From the NCBI GenBank assembly GCA_017991315.1, contig JAGOQS010000003.1, positions 310,001 through 374,000 of the forward strand: 64,000 nt of DNA, written 5' to 3'. Shown here piece after piece: positions 1-9,120 of the stretch (its first letter is position 1; every line of letters starts with the position of its first letter). This DNA comes from Ferrovibrio sp. Lineage in GTDB: Bacteria > Pseudomonadota > Alphaproteobacteria > Ferrovibrionales > Ferrovibrionaceae. The translations under genes were made by a program, and so were the position numbers. The notes under the pieces were generated by a model, which was not told where the DNA came from, did not search any database, and saw only the letters and a program-made list of their open reading frames with translations.

Positions 1-194
1 ACGCCATTATAGCTTTTCTGGCCATGGGGTATGGCCTTGTAGCCCAACGCCTCGAATTCCAGCGTGGGGAAATCGGCATCGACGCATTTGATTTCCTGCA
101 ACAAGGCCACATCCGGCTGAGCGCGTTTCAGCCATTCCAGCACATTGGGCAGGCGGGCCTTCACCGAATTGACATTCCAGGTGGCGATTTTCAT
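1..194 (-). CDS. xthA: Exodeoxyribonuclease III, N-terminal part (cut by window edge)
   Basis: The first 64 or so residues of an ExoIII/AP endonuclease are visible, starting [15 protein letters not shown] and including LLQEIKCVD, where the Glu is the metal-binding residue of the family. The enzyme removes abasic sites and 3' blocking groups in base excision repair in the cytoplasm. The rest lies beyond the left edge. It sits 15 bp downstream of the isochorismatase-like gene and is probably the third gene of an erpA operon. The pairing of erpA with xthA is, from memory, common in alphaproteobacteria. Confidence 0.93.
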   Translation of the reverse strand, partial: MKIATWNVNSVKARLPNVLEWLKRAQPDVALLQEIKCVDADFPTLEFEALGYKAIPHGQKSYNG

Positions 195-209
195 GCGGCG
201 CTCAAACTA

Positions 210-770
210 TTAGGGCAGGGCGGCCAGAATCGCCGCCGTGTCGCGGATGGTACAATATTCACTGTCCATGTTCGCCAGAGACATGGCATGGACTTCGTCC
301 GCCGAGCGCAGCCGCCCGGCATGGTCGCGCTTGGCGAAGCAGAAGCAGGCATCCTGCACCAGGGCGGTATCGAAGCCGAGGTTGCCGGCCATGCGCACGG
401 TGGCTTCCACCGAATTGTTGGTGACAACGCCGGCCACCACCAGGGCAGTGATACCGTGCTGGCGCAAATGGGCTTCCAGGCCAGTGCCGATGAAGGCGGA
501 GTTGACTTGCTTGGCGATCACGGTCTCGCCGGGCAGCGGCAGGGCTTCCGGCTTGAAGTCGTTGCCCTTCTGGCCGGGCCGGTAGGCGGAATGGGCATGC
601 ACGCTGTCATGCTTCACATGGATCACCGGCCAGCCCTGGCCACGCCAGGCGGCGAGCAGGGCTGCGATATTGGCTTCGGCTTGAGGATTGTTGCGCGGGC
701 CATCGGCTGCGTGATAGGGCGCGTCGATAGCGTGCTGCAGGTCGATAACCAGCAGGGCCGGCGCGGTCAC
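210..770 (-). CDS. Isochorismatase-like hydrolase with Ser at the catalytic Cys position
   Basis: About 186 residues of the isochorismatase-like (cysteine hydrolase) fold, starting at a GTG 7 bp after the erpA stop. The family Asp is seen in LLVIDLQ near residue 10 and the Lys in VIAKQVNSAF near residue 90. The segment that normally reads TNxCVExT reads VVTNNSVEATVRMAGN, so the nucleophilic Cys is replaced by Ser. Family members hydrolyse amides or vinyl ethers (nicotinamide, carbamoyl compounds, isochorismate); isochorismatases proper do not need the Cys. The substrate cannot be named. An upstream in-frame extension exists but overlaps erpA and is rejected because homology begins at the GTG. 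Confidence 0.85.
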   Translation of the reverse strand: MTAPALLVIDLQHAIDAPYHAADGPRNNPQAEANIAALLAAWRGQGWPVIHVKHDSVHAHSAYRPGQKGNDFKPEALPLPGETVIAKQVNSAFIGTGLEAHLRQHGITALVVAGVVTNNSVEATVRMAGNLGFDTALVQDACFCFAKRDHAGRLRSADEVHAMSLANMDSEYCTIRDTAAILAALP

Positions 771-777
771 GCCAGGA

Positions 778-1179
778 TCAGACGGCGAAGGAATTGCCGC
801 AGCCGCAGCTCGAGGTGGCCAGCGGGTTGCGGATCTGGAAGCCGGCGCCGGAAAGGTCTTCCACGAAGTCGATTTCCGAGCCGCGCATGTAATCGGCGGA
901 AATCTGGTCCAGCACCAGGGTGGCGCCATCGCGCTCGATGAGCAGGTCGTCGCCGGTCACGGCGTCGTCCAGCGTAAAGCCGTACTGGAAGCCGGAGCAG
1001 CCGCCGCCGGAAACCGACACGCGCAGCTTCAGCGCCGGATTGGCCTCGGCCTCGACAATAGTGCGGATCCGCTTGGCCGCATTGGCCGAAAGCGTCACCG
1101 GGAGCGCCCCTGGCGTTGCCACCTGGGGGGCGGTTCCGCCTGCGAGTTCCTGCACTTGCGCGTCCATCGGCCTATTCAT
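778..1179 (-). CDS. erpA: Iron-sulfur cluster insertion protein ErpA (A-type carrier)
   Basis: A 133-residue A-type (HesB/IscA) carrier that delivers Fe-S clusters to apoproteins such as isoprenoid and respiratory enzymes. The three cluster-ligand cysteines are present, one in GGGCSGFQYGF and two in SSCGCGNSF at the C terminus. The first 25 or so residues are a low-complexity extension before ITLSANAAKRI-like core sequence. It leads a minus-strand operon with the isochorismatase-like gene and xthA. The 159-bp gap to divergent argS must hold both promoters; no Fe-S or Fur-type operator could be assigned. Confidence 0.93.
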   Translation of the reverse strand: MNRPMDAQVQELAGGTAPQVATPGALPVTLSANAAKRIRTIVEAEANPALKLRVSVSGGGCSGFQYGFTLDDAVTGDDLLIERDGATLVLDQISADYMRGSEIDFVEDLSGAGFQIRNPLATSSCGCGNSFAV

Positions 1180-1338
1180 CTCCGGTTTACCAAGGCTTTA
1201 CCCTTGCAAGTCCAGTATTTAGGGAGTTTCTCGCGGATGTCAATTTGCGGTATCCCGGGCCGGAGCCGGCGTTGCCACGCCCGGCCTCGGCCTATAGTGT
1301 CCGCCTCCGCGATTCGTAACCCTTGAGCCTTGGAATAA

Positions 1339-3090
1339 ATGAACGTTTTTGCCGATTTCCGCCGCGCCGTCCTGGATGCCGTGCAGCAGCTTGCTGCCCA
1401 GCAGGTGCTCCCTGAGGGGCTGCCGTTGCAGGCCGTCACGGTTGAGCCGCCGCGCGACCCCAGCCATGGCGACCTTGCCACCAATGCCGCCATGGTGCTG
1501 GCCAAGCCGGCCAAGCTGAACCCGCGCCTGCTCGCCGAGAAGCTGCAGCCGCTGTTGGCCGCCCTGCCATCCGTCACCGCCGTCGAGATCGCCGGCCCCG
1601 GCTTCATCAACCTGCGCCTCAACCCTGCCCATTGGCAGGCCCAGACCGCCGTGATCCTCAAGGCCGGCACCGGCTATGGCGACAGCCAGTTGGGCCGGGG
1701 CGAGCCGGTGAATGTGGAATATGTCTCGGCCAACCCGACCGGCCCGATGCATGTCGGCCATTGCCGTGGCGCCGTGTTCGGCGACGCACTGGCAGCCTTG
1801 CTGGAAAAGGCCGGCTACATGGTCTGCCGCGAATACTACATCAACGATGCCGGCGCCCAGGTGGATGTGCTGGCGCGCTCCGCCCATCTGCGCTACCGCG
1901 AGGCCTTGGGCGAGAGCATCGAGATTCCGGAAGGGCTCTATCCCGGCGACTATCTCAAGCCGGTGGGCGCAGCGCTGGCCAAGCAGTATGGCGACAAATT
2001 CCGCGATGCGCCGGAAGCCGACTGGCTGCAGGCTTTCCGCCTTGCCGCCACCGACGCCATGATGGCGATGATCCGCGAGGATCTCGCGGCGCTGAATATC
2101 CGGCATGCCACTTTCACCTCCGAGCGCAAGCTGCATGAGGATGGCCTGGTGCAGCAGGCTTTCGACCGCCTGCAGCAGCGCGACCTGATTTATACCGGCG
2201 TGCTGGAACCGCCCAAGGGCAAGCTGCCCGAGGATTGGGAAGCGCGGCCGCAGGCCTTGTTCAAGGCCACCGAATTCGGCGACGACATCGACCGGCCGCT
2301 GAAGAAGTCGGACGGTTCCTGGACCTATTTCGGCGCCGACATCGCCTATCACGACGACAAGTATCGCCGTGGCTTCAAGCAGATGATCGATGTCTGGGGC
2401 GCCGACCATGGCGGCTATGTCAAGCGCATGAAGGCCGCCGTGAAGGCGATGTCCATGGGCGAGGGCGAGTTGGACATCAAGCTGGTGCAGATGGTCAACC
2501 TGCTCGACGACGGCCAGCCGGTGCGCATGAGCAAGCGGGCCGGCACTTTCGTCACGCTGCGCGACGTGGTGGATGAAGTGGGCAAGGACGTGGTCCGCTT
2601 CATTATGCTGACGCGCAAGAACGACGCCCAGCTCGATTTCGACTTCAAGAAAGTGACCGAACAGTCCAAGGACAACCCGGTCTTCTATGTGCAATATGCC
2701 CATGCCCGCATCTGTTCGGTGCTGCGCAATGCACGTACGGAAGTTCCCTCCATTGCCACCGACGATGCGTCGCTGAGCGGCGCCGACATGAAGCGGCTGA
2801 GCCATGAGGCGGAACTCGCCCTGCTCAAGCTGCTCGCCAACTGGCCGCGCCTGGTGGAAAGTGCCGCCGAAGCGCATGAGCCGCACCGCGTGGCGTTTTT
2901 CCTGCAGGATGTGGCGGGGGCGTTCCACGGGTTGTGGAGTGTCGGCCGCGATGACGTGACGGCACGTTTCTTGATTGCGGAAGACCTGGAACTGACCCGC
3001 GCCCGCCTGGCGCTGATCCGTGCGGTGGCAATCGTTATTGCTTCCGGCCTTGCGGTGATGGGCGTCACGCCGGTTGAGGAGATGAGGTAG
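1339..3090 (+). CDS. argS: Arginyl-tRNA synthetase
   Basis: A 583-residue class I synthetase that charges tRNA-Arg. The HIGH-like signature is in [14 protein letters not shown] near residue 140 and the KMSKS-like loop appears as VRMSKRAGT near residue 397. The C-terminal helical anticodon-binding domain ends with a typical GVTPVEEMR tail. Length is normal. It begins a plus-strand run followed 3 bp later by the SPOR-domain gene and then nagZ. Confidence 0.98.
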   Translation: MNVFADFRRAVLDAVQQLAAQQVLPEGLPLQAVTVEPPRDPSHGDLATNAAMVLAKPAKLNPRLLAEKLQPLLAALPSVTAVEIAGPGFINLRLNPAHWQAQTAVILKAGTGYGDSQLGRGEPVNVEYVSANPTGPMHVGHCRGAVFGDALAALLEKAGYMVCREYYINDAGAQVDVLARSAHLRYREALGESIEIPEGLYPGDYLKPVGAALAKQYGDKFRDAPEADWLQAFRLAATDAMMAMIREDLAALNIRHATFTSERKLHEDGLVQQAFDRLQQRDLIYTGVLEPPKGKLPEDWEARPQALFKATEFGDDIDRPLKKSDGSWTYFGADIAYHDDKYRRGFKQMIDVWGADHGGYVKRMKAAVKAMSMGEGELDIKLVQMVNLLDDGQPVRMSKRAGTFVTLRDVVDEVGKDVVRFIMLTRKNDAQLDFDFKKVTEQSKDNPVFYVQYAHARICSVLRNARTEVPSIATDDASLSGADMKRLSHEAELALLKLLANWPRLVESAAEAHEPHRVAFFLQDVAGAFHGLWSVGRDDVTARFLIAEDLELTRARLALIRAVAIVIASGLAVMGVTPVEEMR

Positions 3091-3093
3091 AGC

Positions 3094-3951
3094 ATGAGCG
3101 ATCTGCGCACTGACCGGGGCTCGCGCCCGGTTCCCAACACCCCTGCCGCTGCGGCGGGCGGTCCCGGCAGCGCCAAGCGCATGATCACCGCCGGCATCGC
3201 GCTTGGCGCGGTTGCGGCTTTCGGCGTCGGCATCTGGTTCGCCTATGACCAGGGTGTGAAGCGCGGGGCCTCGGGCGCGCCGCCGCTGGTGCGTGCCGAT
3301 CAGTCGCCGTCCAAGGTGGCGCCAGAAAATCCCGGCGGCATGCAGGTGCCAAACCAGGACAAGCAGATCTACGAGCGGCTCGGCAACAATTCCGGTAATG
3401 CACAGCAGCAGACCGAGAAGCTGCTGCCGCCGCCGGAACGCCCGACCGCGAATGCGCCCACCGTTACCCCGGCGCCCGCCGGCAGCGCGCCCGCCGGCGC
3501 CAGCGTCACCGTGCCGACCCGCCCGGTTGGCACGGCCGTGCCGAACCAGACGCCGCCCAATCAGACCAACGCGCCAACCGCCACCACGGCGCCGCGCACC
3601 GCCGCCGCGCCCACCGCGCCGGCCCAGCCGCAGCAGCCGGCACGCCCGGCTGCGACACCGGCAGCGCCCTCGGCTGCGCCAGCCGCACCCGCCGCCGGCG
3701 GTGGGTCGGCGCGTGTGCAGCTTGCCTCGCTGCCGGAACAGGCCCAGGCGCAATCCACCTGGGCCGCGCTGCAGAAGAAATTCCCCGGCGAACTCGGCGG
3801 CCTCTCGGCCAGCTACGAGCGTGTCGACATTCCGGGCAAGGGCGTGTTCTTCCGTGTGCAGGCCGGCCCGCTGCGCGACCGCGCCGCCGCGCAAGCCTTG
3901 TGCGAAAAGCTTTCGGCGCAGAAGCAGGGGTGCATCGTTGTCGCCCGCTGA
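3094..3951 (+). CDS. SPOR-domain membrane protein
   Basis: A 285-residue protein with a short cytoplasmic N terminus, one membrane segment near residues 30-50 (ITAGIALGAVAAFGVGIWF), a long Pro/Ala/Thr-rich periplasmic linker (about residues 110-205) and a C-terminal SPOR domain (about residues 208-285, from ARVQLASLPEQ). SPOR domains bind denuded peptidoglycan at division sites. The gene lies between argS and nagZ. This places a septal-wall-binding protein beside a peptidoglycan-recycling enzyme, an arrangement I recall from other alphaproteobacteria. No gene name is warranted. Confidence 0.88.
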   Translation: MSDLRTDRGSRPVPNTPAAAAGGPGSAKRMITAGIALGAVAAFGVGIWFAYDQGVKRGASGAPPLVRADQSPSKVAPENPGGMQVPNQDKQIYERLGNNSGNAQQQTEKLLPPPERPTANAPTVTPAPAGSAPAGASVTVPTRPVGTAVPNQTPPNQTNAPTATTAPRTAAAPTAPAQPQQPARPAATPAAPSAAPAAPAAGGGSARVQLASLPEQAQAQSTWAALQKKFPGELGGLSASYERVDIPGKGVFFRVQAGPLRDRAAAQALCEKLSAQKQGCIVVAR

Positions 3952-3955
3952 CCTC

Positions 3956-4939
3956 ATGCGCTTCGCGCCTGTGGTCGTCGGCTGTGCCGGCACCACGCTC
4001 ACTGCCGAGGAACAGGCCCTGTTCGCCAGGCACAAGCCCTATGGCTTCATCGTGTTCGCGCGCAACATCGACAATCCGGCGCAGCTCCGCGCTTTGGTCG
4101 AAAGCTTCCGCGCCGCGGTTGGCAATCCCGATGCGCCGGTGCTGATCGACCAGGAAGGCGGCCGCGTTGCCCGGCTGAAGCCGCCGCATTGGCCGGTATT
4201 CCCGCCGGCCGCGCAATTCGGCAAGCAATTCGCCAGTGATCCGCAGGGCGCGAGGCAGGCGGCCTATGAGAATGCCCGCGCCATCGGCGCCGAACTCTTC
4301 GCGCTTGGTATCGATGTCGATTGCGCGCCCGTCGCCGATCTGCCGGTGACCGGTGCCCATGATGTGATCGGCGACCGCGCCTATGGCTTCACGCCAGATG
4401 TTGTGGCGGCGCTGGCCGAGGCGACGATGCAGGGCCTGATCGATGCCGGCGTGCTGCCGGTGGTGAAGCATATCCCCGGCCATGGCCGCGCGCGTTCCGA
4501 CAGCCATCTGGAATTGCCGGTGGTGGAAGCCGACCGCGCGACGCTGGAGCAGAGCGACTTCCAGCCCTTCCTGGCGCTGAAACATGCGCCCTGGGCGATG
4601 ACCGCGCATATCGTCTACACGGCCTATGACAAGGCGCTGCCGGCGACGATCTCGCCGACCGTGATCCGCGACGTCATCCGGGGCCATATCGGCTTCGATG
4701 GCGTGCTGATTTCCGACGACCTGACCATGAAGGCGCTGAGCGGCAGCCTGGCGGATCTGGCCAAAGCCTCGCTCAATGCTGGCTGTGATCTGGTGCTGCA
4801 TTGCTCGGGCAAGCATGACGAGATGGTTGGCCTGTTGCCGGCCTTGCCGGCGATGAGCCCGGAAGCCGCGCGCCGCATCCACCACGCCGCCACGCAAAAG
4901 CGCCGCCCGGAGGCTTTACCCCGCGCCGCCAGGGCCTAA
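3956..4939 (+). CDS. nagZ: Beta-N-acetylhexosaminidase NagZ
   Basis: A 327-residue glycoside hydrolase family 3 enzyme that removes GlcNAc from anhydromuropeptides during cytoplasmic peptidoglycan recycling. The family signature KHIPGHGRARSDSHLELP near residue 175 contains the Asp/His catalytic dyad, and LISDDLTMKAL near residue 250 contains the nucleophile Asp. The ATG at 3956 gives MRFAPVVVGC; a TTG at 3938 is a possible earlier start overlapping the SPOR gene. The reading frame stays open far upstream in a different frame of the SPOR gene, but that stretch is not protein-like. Confidence 0.95.
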   Translation: MRFAPVVVGCAGTTLTAEEQALFARHKPYGFIVFARNIDNPAQLRALVESFRAAVGNPDAPVLIDQEGGRVARLKPPHWPVFPPAAQFGKQFASDPQGARQAAYENARAIGAELFALGIDVDCAPVADLPVTGAHDVIGDRAYGFTPDVVAALAEATMQGLIDAGVLPVVKHIPGHGRARSDSHLELPVVEADRATLEQSDFQPFLALKHAPWAMTAHIVYTAYDKALPATISPTVIRDVIRGHIGFDGVLISDDLTMKALSGSLADLAKASLNAGCDLVLHCSGKHDEMVGLLPALPAMSPEAARRIHHAATQKRRPEALPRAARA

Positions 4940-4949
4940 GTTTGGGCGC

Positions 4950-5642
4950 ATGGAGTCCATTACCAGTTTTCTGATCGAGGCCTCGGCCTGGATCCTGCCG
5001 GCGCTGTTCGCCATCACCCTGCATGAGGCTGCCCATGGCTGGGCGGCCTGGAAGCTGGGCGACGACACCGCGAAACGGCTCGGTCGGGTCAGCTTCAATC
5101 CCCTGCGCCATATCGATCCGGTCGGCACCGTGCTGGTGCCGGGCGCCTTGCTGCTGTTCAAGGCACCGTTCCTGTTCGGCTGGGCCAAGCCGGTGCCGGT
5201 GGATTTCTGGCGGCTGCCCAACCCGCGCCGCGACATGGCCCTGGTCGCCATTGCCGGGCCAGGGGTGAATCTGCTGCAAGCCTTTGGCGCCATGCTGCTG
5301 TTTCATCTGCTTCCGCATGTCGGCGGCATGACCGGTGGATGGCTCGCCATGAATCTAGAAAATGCCATTCTGATCAACCTGATACTGTTTGTATTTAACA
5401 TGATGCCTCTGCCGCCGCTGGATGGTGGCCGGGTGGCGGTCGGCTGGCTGCCACTGCCCTTGGCCCGGCCACTCGCCCGGCTGGAACCCTATGGCATGGT
5501 CATTCTACTGATTTCCCTGCTGGCAGTGCCGCTTGCGGCCCGGACCTTAGGCTATGAGTTCAATCCGCTGGGCGAGGTACTTTGGCCGCTGGTGAGCGGT
5601 TTGCGGGATATCCTGCTTGTTTTGGCGGGCCACAGCGGCTAG
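4950..5642 (+). CDS. Site-2-protease family (M50) membrane metalloprotease
   Basis: A 230-residue multi-pass membrane protein. The zinc-site motif HEAAHGWAAWKLGDDTAKRLG starts near residue 25 and the second metal motif MMPLPPLDGGR sits near residue 155, as in the compact M50 proteases without a PDZ domain. It probably cleaves membrane-embedded substrates, but the substrate is unknown. Position between nagZ and scpA is, from memory, conserved in Rhodospirillales. Confidence 0.9.
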   Translation: MESITSFLIEASAWILPALFAITLHEAAHGWAAWKLGDDTAKRLGRVSFNPLRHIDPVGTVLVPGALLLFKAPFLFGWAKPVPVDFWRLPNPRRDMALVAIAGPGVNLLQAFGAMLLFHLLPHVGGMTGGWLAMNLENAILINLILFVFNMMPLPPLDGGRVAVGWLPLPLARPLARLEPYGMVILLISLLAVPLAARTLGYEFNPLGEVLWPLVSGLRDILLVLAGHSG

Positions 5643-5694
5643 AGCAATCCATCCCGTCCGGGCGGCGCCCGGAATCAGAGATTCGCGAGCTTCA

Positions 5695-6564
5695 GTGACC
5701 GAGACCGAGACCGCTTCCACCCCCGCCGACAGTTTCGAGGCGCCGACCCGGGATGGCCTGGCCGAGCCGGTATCCCTGGCGCAGCAGCTTGTGCTCGAGC
5801 TGGACGGTTTCGAGGGTCCGCTGGACGTGCTGCTTACCCTGGCGCGCGAGCAGAAGGTCGATCTCCGCCGCATCTCCATTCTGCAACTGGCAGAGCAGTA
5901 CCTGGTTTTCGTCGCCGAAGCGCGCAAGAGCCGCCTGGAACTGGCCGCCGATTACCTGGTGATGGCTGCCTGGCTGGCCTATCTCAAATCGCGCCTGCTG
6001 CTGCCGGAGAAGGACAAGCCGGGCGAGCCGAGCGGCGAGGAACTGGCCGAGCGGTTGCAATTGCAGCTCCGCAAGCTGGAAGCCATGCGCCAGGTTTCCG
6101 AGCAGCTCATGGGCCGCGACCAGGTCGGCCTGTCGATGTTCCTGCGCGGCATGCCGGAAGGCGTGCGGGTGATCCGCAAGTCGATCTTCACCGCCTCGCT
6201 GTTCGACCTGCTCAAGGCCTATGGCGAATTCCGCTCCAGCCGTGGCAGCACCGAGGCGCTGACCATGCGCATGGCACGGCGCCAGGTGATTTCAGTGGAA
6301 GAGGCGCTGACCCGGCTGCGCAACATGATCGGCGCCATTCCCGACTGGGCGACCCTGCAGGCCTTCCTGCCGCCCGATCTAACCGATCCCTTCACCATGC
6401 GCTCGGCCATCGCCTCCACCTTCAATGCCAGCCTCGAAATGGCGAAGCAGGGCCTGATCGAATTGCGCCAGGTGCAGAGTTTCGGCCCGATTTACATTCG
6501 CCGCCAGACCGGCGTGGTTCAGGATAATGGCCCGGAGCCTGCTCCGGCGCAGCAGGAAGAGTAA
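5695..6564 (+). CDS. scpA: Segregation and condensation protein A
   Basis: A 289-residue kleisin-like subunit of the SMC-ScpA-ScpB condensin that organises and segregates the chromosome. The hallmark LELDGFEGPLDVLLTLAREQKVDL near residue 32 and the winged-helix C terminus with FGPIYIRRQTG are present. The GTG at 5695 (VTETET) is preferred; an ATG at 5617 lies inside the M50 gene and would add 26 residues with no family resemblance. The scpB start follows 3 bp after the stop, as expected for a subunit pair. Confidence 0.94.
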   Translation: MTETETASTPADSFEAPTRDGLAEPVSLAQQLVLELDGFEGPLDVLLTLAREQKVDLRRISILQLAEQYLVFVAEARKSRLELAADYLVMAAWLAYLKSRLLLPEKDKPGEPSGEELAERLQLQLRKLEAMRQVSEQLMGRDQVGLSMFLRGMPEGVRVIRKSIFTASLFDLLKAYGEFRSSRGSTEALTMRMARRQVISVEEALTRLRNMIGAIPDWATLQAFLPPDLTDPFTMRSAIASTFNASLEMAKQGLIELRQVQSFGPIYIRRQTGVVQDNGPEPAPAQQEE

Positions 6565-6567
6565 GCG

Positions 6568-7452
6568 ATGCAGTCCGATCAGCAGGAAGAGACCCAGGGC
6601 CAGCAGGCTGAGAACGAAGGCCGCGACATGGCTGAGGCTTTCGAGGAAGACACTGCGCCGGCCGGCGCCGATGAGTCCGAGGCGGAAGACGCTGAGGGCG
6701 ACGGCGAGGCCGCGCCTGAACCGGGTGATGCCGAAGCCGAGTTCGCGCAGCAGGTGCGCATGGTGGAGGCGCTGCTGTTTGCCGCCGCCGAGCCGCTGGA
6801 CGAAGCGTCCTTGCGCAAGCGGCTGCCGAAGAATGCCCGCGTGAAGGCGATCCTGGCGGCGCTGGAAGACCAGTACCGTCAGCGCGGCGTGATCCTGAAG
6901 CATCTTGCCGGCCGCTGGGCCTTCACCACGGCGCCGGACCTCAAGCATATGCTGGAGCATCACCGCGAAGTGACGCGCAAGCTGTCGCGTGCCGCCACCG
7001 AGACGCTCTCCATCGTCGCCTATCACCAGCCGGTGACCCGCGCCGAGATCGAGGATATCCGTGGCGTCGGCCTTTCCAAGGGTACGCTTGACGTGCTGAT
7101 CGAGGCCGGCTGGGTGAAGATCAGCGGTCGCCGCCGCGTGCCGGGCCGCCCGGTCACCTATGCCACCACCGACGAATTCCTGGTGCATTTCGCGCTCGAC
7201 AGCATCGACAGCCTGCCGGGTCTGGAAGAATTGCGCGCCTCCGGCTTGCTGGAAACCATCCCGGCCAGCGGCGGCCTGCCGATGCCGGGCGAGGCCATCG
7301 ACGACAGCCCGGTCGACCCGCTGGGCGAGGATGATGACGGCCGCGAATTCCTCGAGCCGCTGATGCCCGATCCGGCAGACGCGGAAAAAGCGGCCGAGGC
7401 TGCTGCCGAAGAAGAAGCCGCGCCTGCGGAAGACCCGCAGCGGAATGCCTGA
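6568..7452 (+). CDS. scpB: Segregation and condensation protein B
   Basis: A 294-residue ScpB. The tandem winged-helix core runs from about residue 65 (QVRMVEALLFAAAEPLDE) to 215, with TLSIVAYHQPVTRAEIEDIRGV as the most diagnostic stretch. Both ends are extended by acidic, Glu/Ala-rich low-complexity sequence (residues 1-60 and 235-294), longer than in the shortest homologues. It works with ScpA and SMC. The gene ends in a stretch of palindromic repeats at 7469-7597. Confidence 0.94.
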   Translation: MQSDQQEETQGQQAENEGRDMAEAFEEDTAPAGADESEAEDAEGDGEAAPEPGDAEAEFAQQVRMVEALLFAAAEPLDEASLRKRLPKNARVKAILAALEDQYRQRGVILKHLAGRWAFTTAPDLKHMLEHHREVTRKLSRAATETLSIVAYHQPVTRAEIEDIRGVGLSKGTLDVLIEAGWVKISGRRRVPGRPVTYATTDEFLVHFALDSIDSLPGLEELRASGLLETIPASGGLPMPGEAIDDSPVDPLGEDDDGREFLEPLMPDPADAEKAAEAAAEEEAAPAEDPQRNA

Positions 7453-7468
7453 GGCCAAGACACATGTC

Positions 7469-7597
7469 GTCACCCCCGCCGGAGCCCTTCGGGCCTGTGC
7501 GCCCACGAACGCCGTTGGCGTTCGTGCGCTTACAGTGATCCGGGGGGCTGTTTCCAGCATCGGCCCGAGATGCCCGCATCAAGTGCGGGCATGACGA
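7469..7597. repeat. Composite palindromic repeat after scpB
   Basis: The right half (7569-7597) is a clean copy of the window-wide family: GATGCCCGCA, TCAAG, TGCGGGCATGACGA. The left half begins CGTCACCCCCG and its partner arm TCCGGGGGG lies near 7539-7547. Between these arms sit a GCCC/GGGC hairpin and a 10-bp perfect hairpin, CACGAACGCC (7504-7513) with GGCGTTCGTG (7517-7526). It fills the gap before the next gene and may also stop transcription. Confidence 0.7.
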
Positions 7598-7618
7598 TTC
7601 CTGGGTTGGGATACTTCC

Positions 7619-8671
7619 ATGCCTGATCTCATCCTCCGCGATGTCAGCCACCGTTATGGCGACCGGCTTGCGGTCGACCATGTGGCGCTGGCCATCGGCG
7701 CTGGGGAGATTTTCTGCCTTCTGGGGCCATCAGGTTGCGGCAAATCCACCACGCTGCGCATCGCGGCGGGCCTGGAGGATTTGCAGCAGGGCGAGGTTTC
7801 GATCAGCGGCAGGCGCGTGGCCGGGCCGGGGCTGAACCTGCCGACCGAGGCCCGCCATGTCGGCATGGTGTTCCAGGATCACGCGTTGTTCCCGCATCTC
7901 AGTGTCGCCGACAATATCGCCTTCGGCCTGTCGCAGCTTGGCGCGGCGGAACGCCGCCAGCGCGCCGAACTCTGGGCCGGCCGGGTAGGCCTGACCGCCC
8001 ATCTCGATGTGTTTCCGCACCGGCTCTCCGGCGGCGAACAGCAGCGCGTGGCCCTGGCCCGCGCGCTCGCCCCGGAACCGGCGGTGATGCTGCTGGACGA
8101 GCCGTTCTCCAGCCTGGACAACCGGCTGCGCGACCAGATCCGCGACGATACCGTGGCGATCCTGAAACAGGCCGGCACGCCGACCCTGCTGGTAACCCAT
8201 GATCCCGAGGAAGCCATGCGCATGGCCGACCGGATCGGCATCATGCAGGCTGGCAGGCTGGTGCAGGTGGACAGCCCGGAAGGCGTCTATGGCCAGCCGC
8301 AATCGCTTTTTGCCGCCCGTTTCCTCTCGGAAACCAATGAAATCAAAGGCCGGGTGCAGGCTGGCCGGCTCGATACACCGTTTGGCACTTTCCCCGCGCC
8401 GCATCTGGCCGATGGCACCGAGGCTTTGCTGGTATTCCGGCCCGAGGCGTTGGCCGTCCAGAATAGCGCCGAGCTGGGGGGCGCGGACCTGGATTGCCGC
8501 GTGCTGCGGGCCCGTTCGCTGGGCCCCTATCGCCGGGTTGAGGTGCAACTGAACGGGGCAGGGGAGACGCATCTGGTTGCCCGTCTGGCGCCGGGACCGC
8601 TGCCCGAAGCCGGCAGCCGCCTGCGGCTGACCCTGGATAAGGCGGCTTGCCATATCTTTCCAAGCAGTTAG
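7619..8671 (+). CDS. ABC transporter ATPase, FbpC/PotA-like, orphan
   Basis: A 350-residue ATPase with Walker A GPSGCGKSTT near residue 38, Q-loop VFQDHALFPH, signature LSGGEQQRVALARAL near residue 138, Walker B VMLLDEPFSSLD and switch His in LLVTHDPEEAMRMADR. About 110 C-terminal residues after the nucleotide-binding domain resemble the regulatory/TOBE region of the ferric iron and spermidine/putrescine importers. No permease or binding protein lies beside it, so the substrate is unknown. Its neighbours are scpB and tatA, which gives no clue. Confidence 0.88.
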   Translation: MPDLILRDVSHRYGDRLAVDHVALAIGAGEIFCLLGPSGCGKSTTLRIAAGLEDLQQGEVSISGRRVAGPGLNLPTEARHVGMVFQDHALFPHLSVADNIAFGLSQLGAAERRQRAELWAGRVGLTAHLDVFPHRLSGGEQQRVALARALAPEPAVMLLDEPFSSLDNRLRDQIRDDTVAILKQAGTPTLLVTHDPEEAMRMADRIGIMQAGRLVQVDSPEGVYGQPQSLFAARFLSETNEIKGRVQAGRLDTPFGTFPAPHLADGTEALLVFRPEALAVQNSAELGGADLDCRVLRARSLGPYRRVEVQLNGAGETHLVARLAPGPLPEAGSRLRLTLDKAACHIFPSS

Positions 8672-8795
8672 TACTTTCCCGTCAGTTAGACTGGCCCCTG
8701 TGAATTGCCTTGGCGGGGTATTATCTGCCATAGTGCGAGGCGACATGGAAACGGCCTCGGAAACCGCCGGTTAGGCCGCTTCAGGGAGAAAGATG

Positions 8796-9047
8796 ATGGG
8801 TTCGTTCAGCATTTGGCACTGGCTGCTGGTTCTGGTGGTTATTCTGATCCTGTTCGGCGCTGGCAAGCTGCCGAAGGTGGCGGGTGACCTGGCCTCGGGG
8901 ATCAAGAATTTCCGCAAGGGCATGAAGGAAGAGCCGGAAGAAGCCAAGGAGCCGGCGAAGGATGCCGGTGTGATCCAGCAGCAGGCCCCCGCCTCGGGCA
9001 CCACCACGACTGCCGGTGCCACCAGCGAGAAGACGGCGCAGCACTGA
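8796..9047 (+). CDS. tatA: Sec-independent translocase subunit TatA
   Basis: An 83-residue TatA. The N-terminal membrane helix ([16 protein letters not shown]) is followed by the conserved FGAGKLPK hinge and an amphipathic helix ([19 protein letters not shown]), then a disordered tail. TatA forms the pore through which folded proteins with twin-arginine signals cross the inner membrane. Two ATGs are adjacent (8793 and 8796); MGSFSIWHW matches the family start. The mRNA continues to tatB through a strong hairpin at 9066-9097. Confidence 0.96.
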   Translation: MGSFSIWHWLLVLVVILILFGAGKLPKVAGDLASGIKNFRKGMKEEPEEAKEPAKDAGVIQQQAPASGTTTTAGATSEKTAQH

Positions 9048-9065
9048 GCCGTTGATGTTCTAACC

Positions 9066-9097
9066 GGCCGGCGCGCCTGGAATACGGGCGCCCGGCC
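9066..9097 (+). other. Intercistronic hairpin between tatA and tatB
   Basis: GGCCGG (9066-9071) pairs with CCGGCC (9092-9097). After one bulged C, GCGCC (9073-9077) pairs with GGCGC (9087-9091). This gives 11 pairs around an 8-nt loop. No T-run follows, so it is not a complete intrinsic terminator. A role in mRNA stability or partial attenuation, keeping TatA above TatB, is inferred. Confidence 0.65.
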
Positions 9098-9120
9098 TCG
9101 TCATTAAAAAGGCGTCGGCG

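Noticed and set aside
1240-4035. Very long open frame on the minus strand opposite argS and the SPOR gene
   Set aside because: It is His/Arg/Gly-rich, lacks any family motif and lies antisense to well-supported genes. GC-rich DNA keeps such frames open by codon bias.
9066-9097. Hairpin after tatA as a complete terminator
   Set aside because: No T-run follows, and tatB and tatC have no other obvious promoter.
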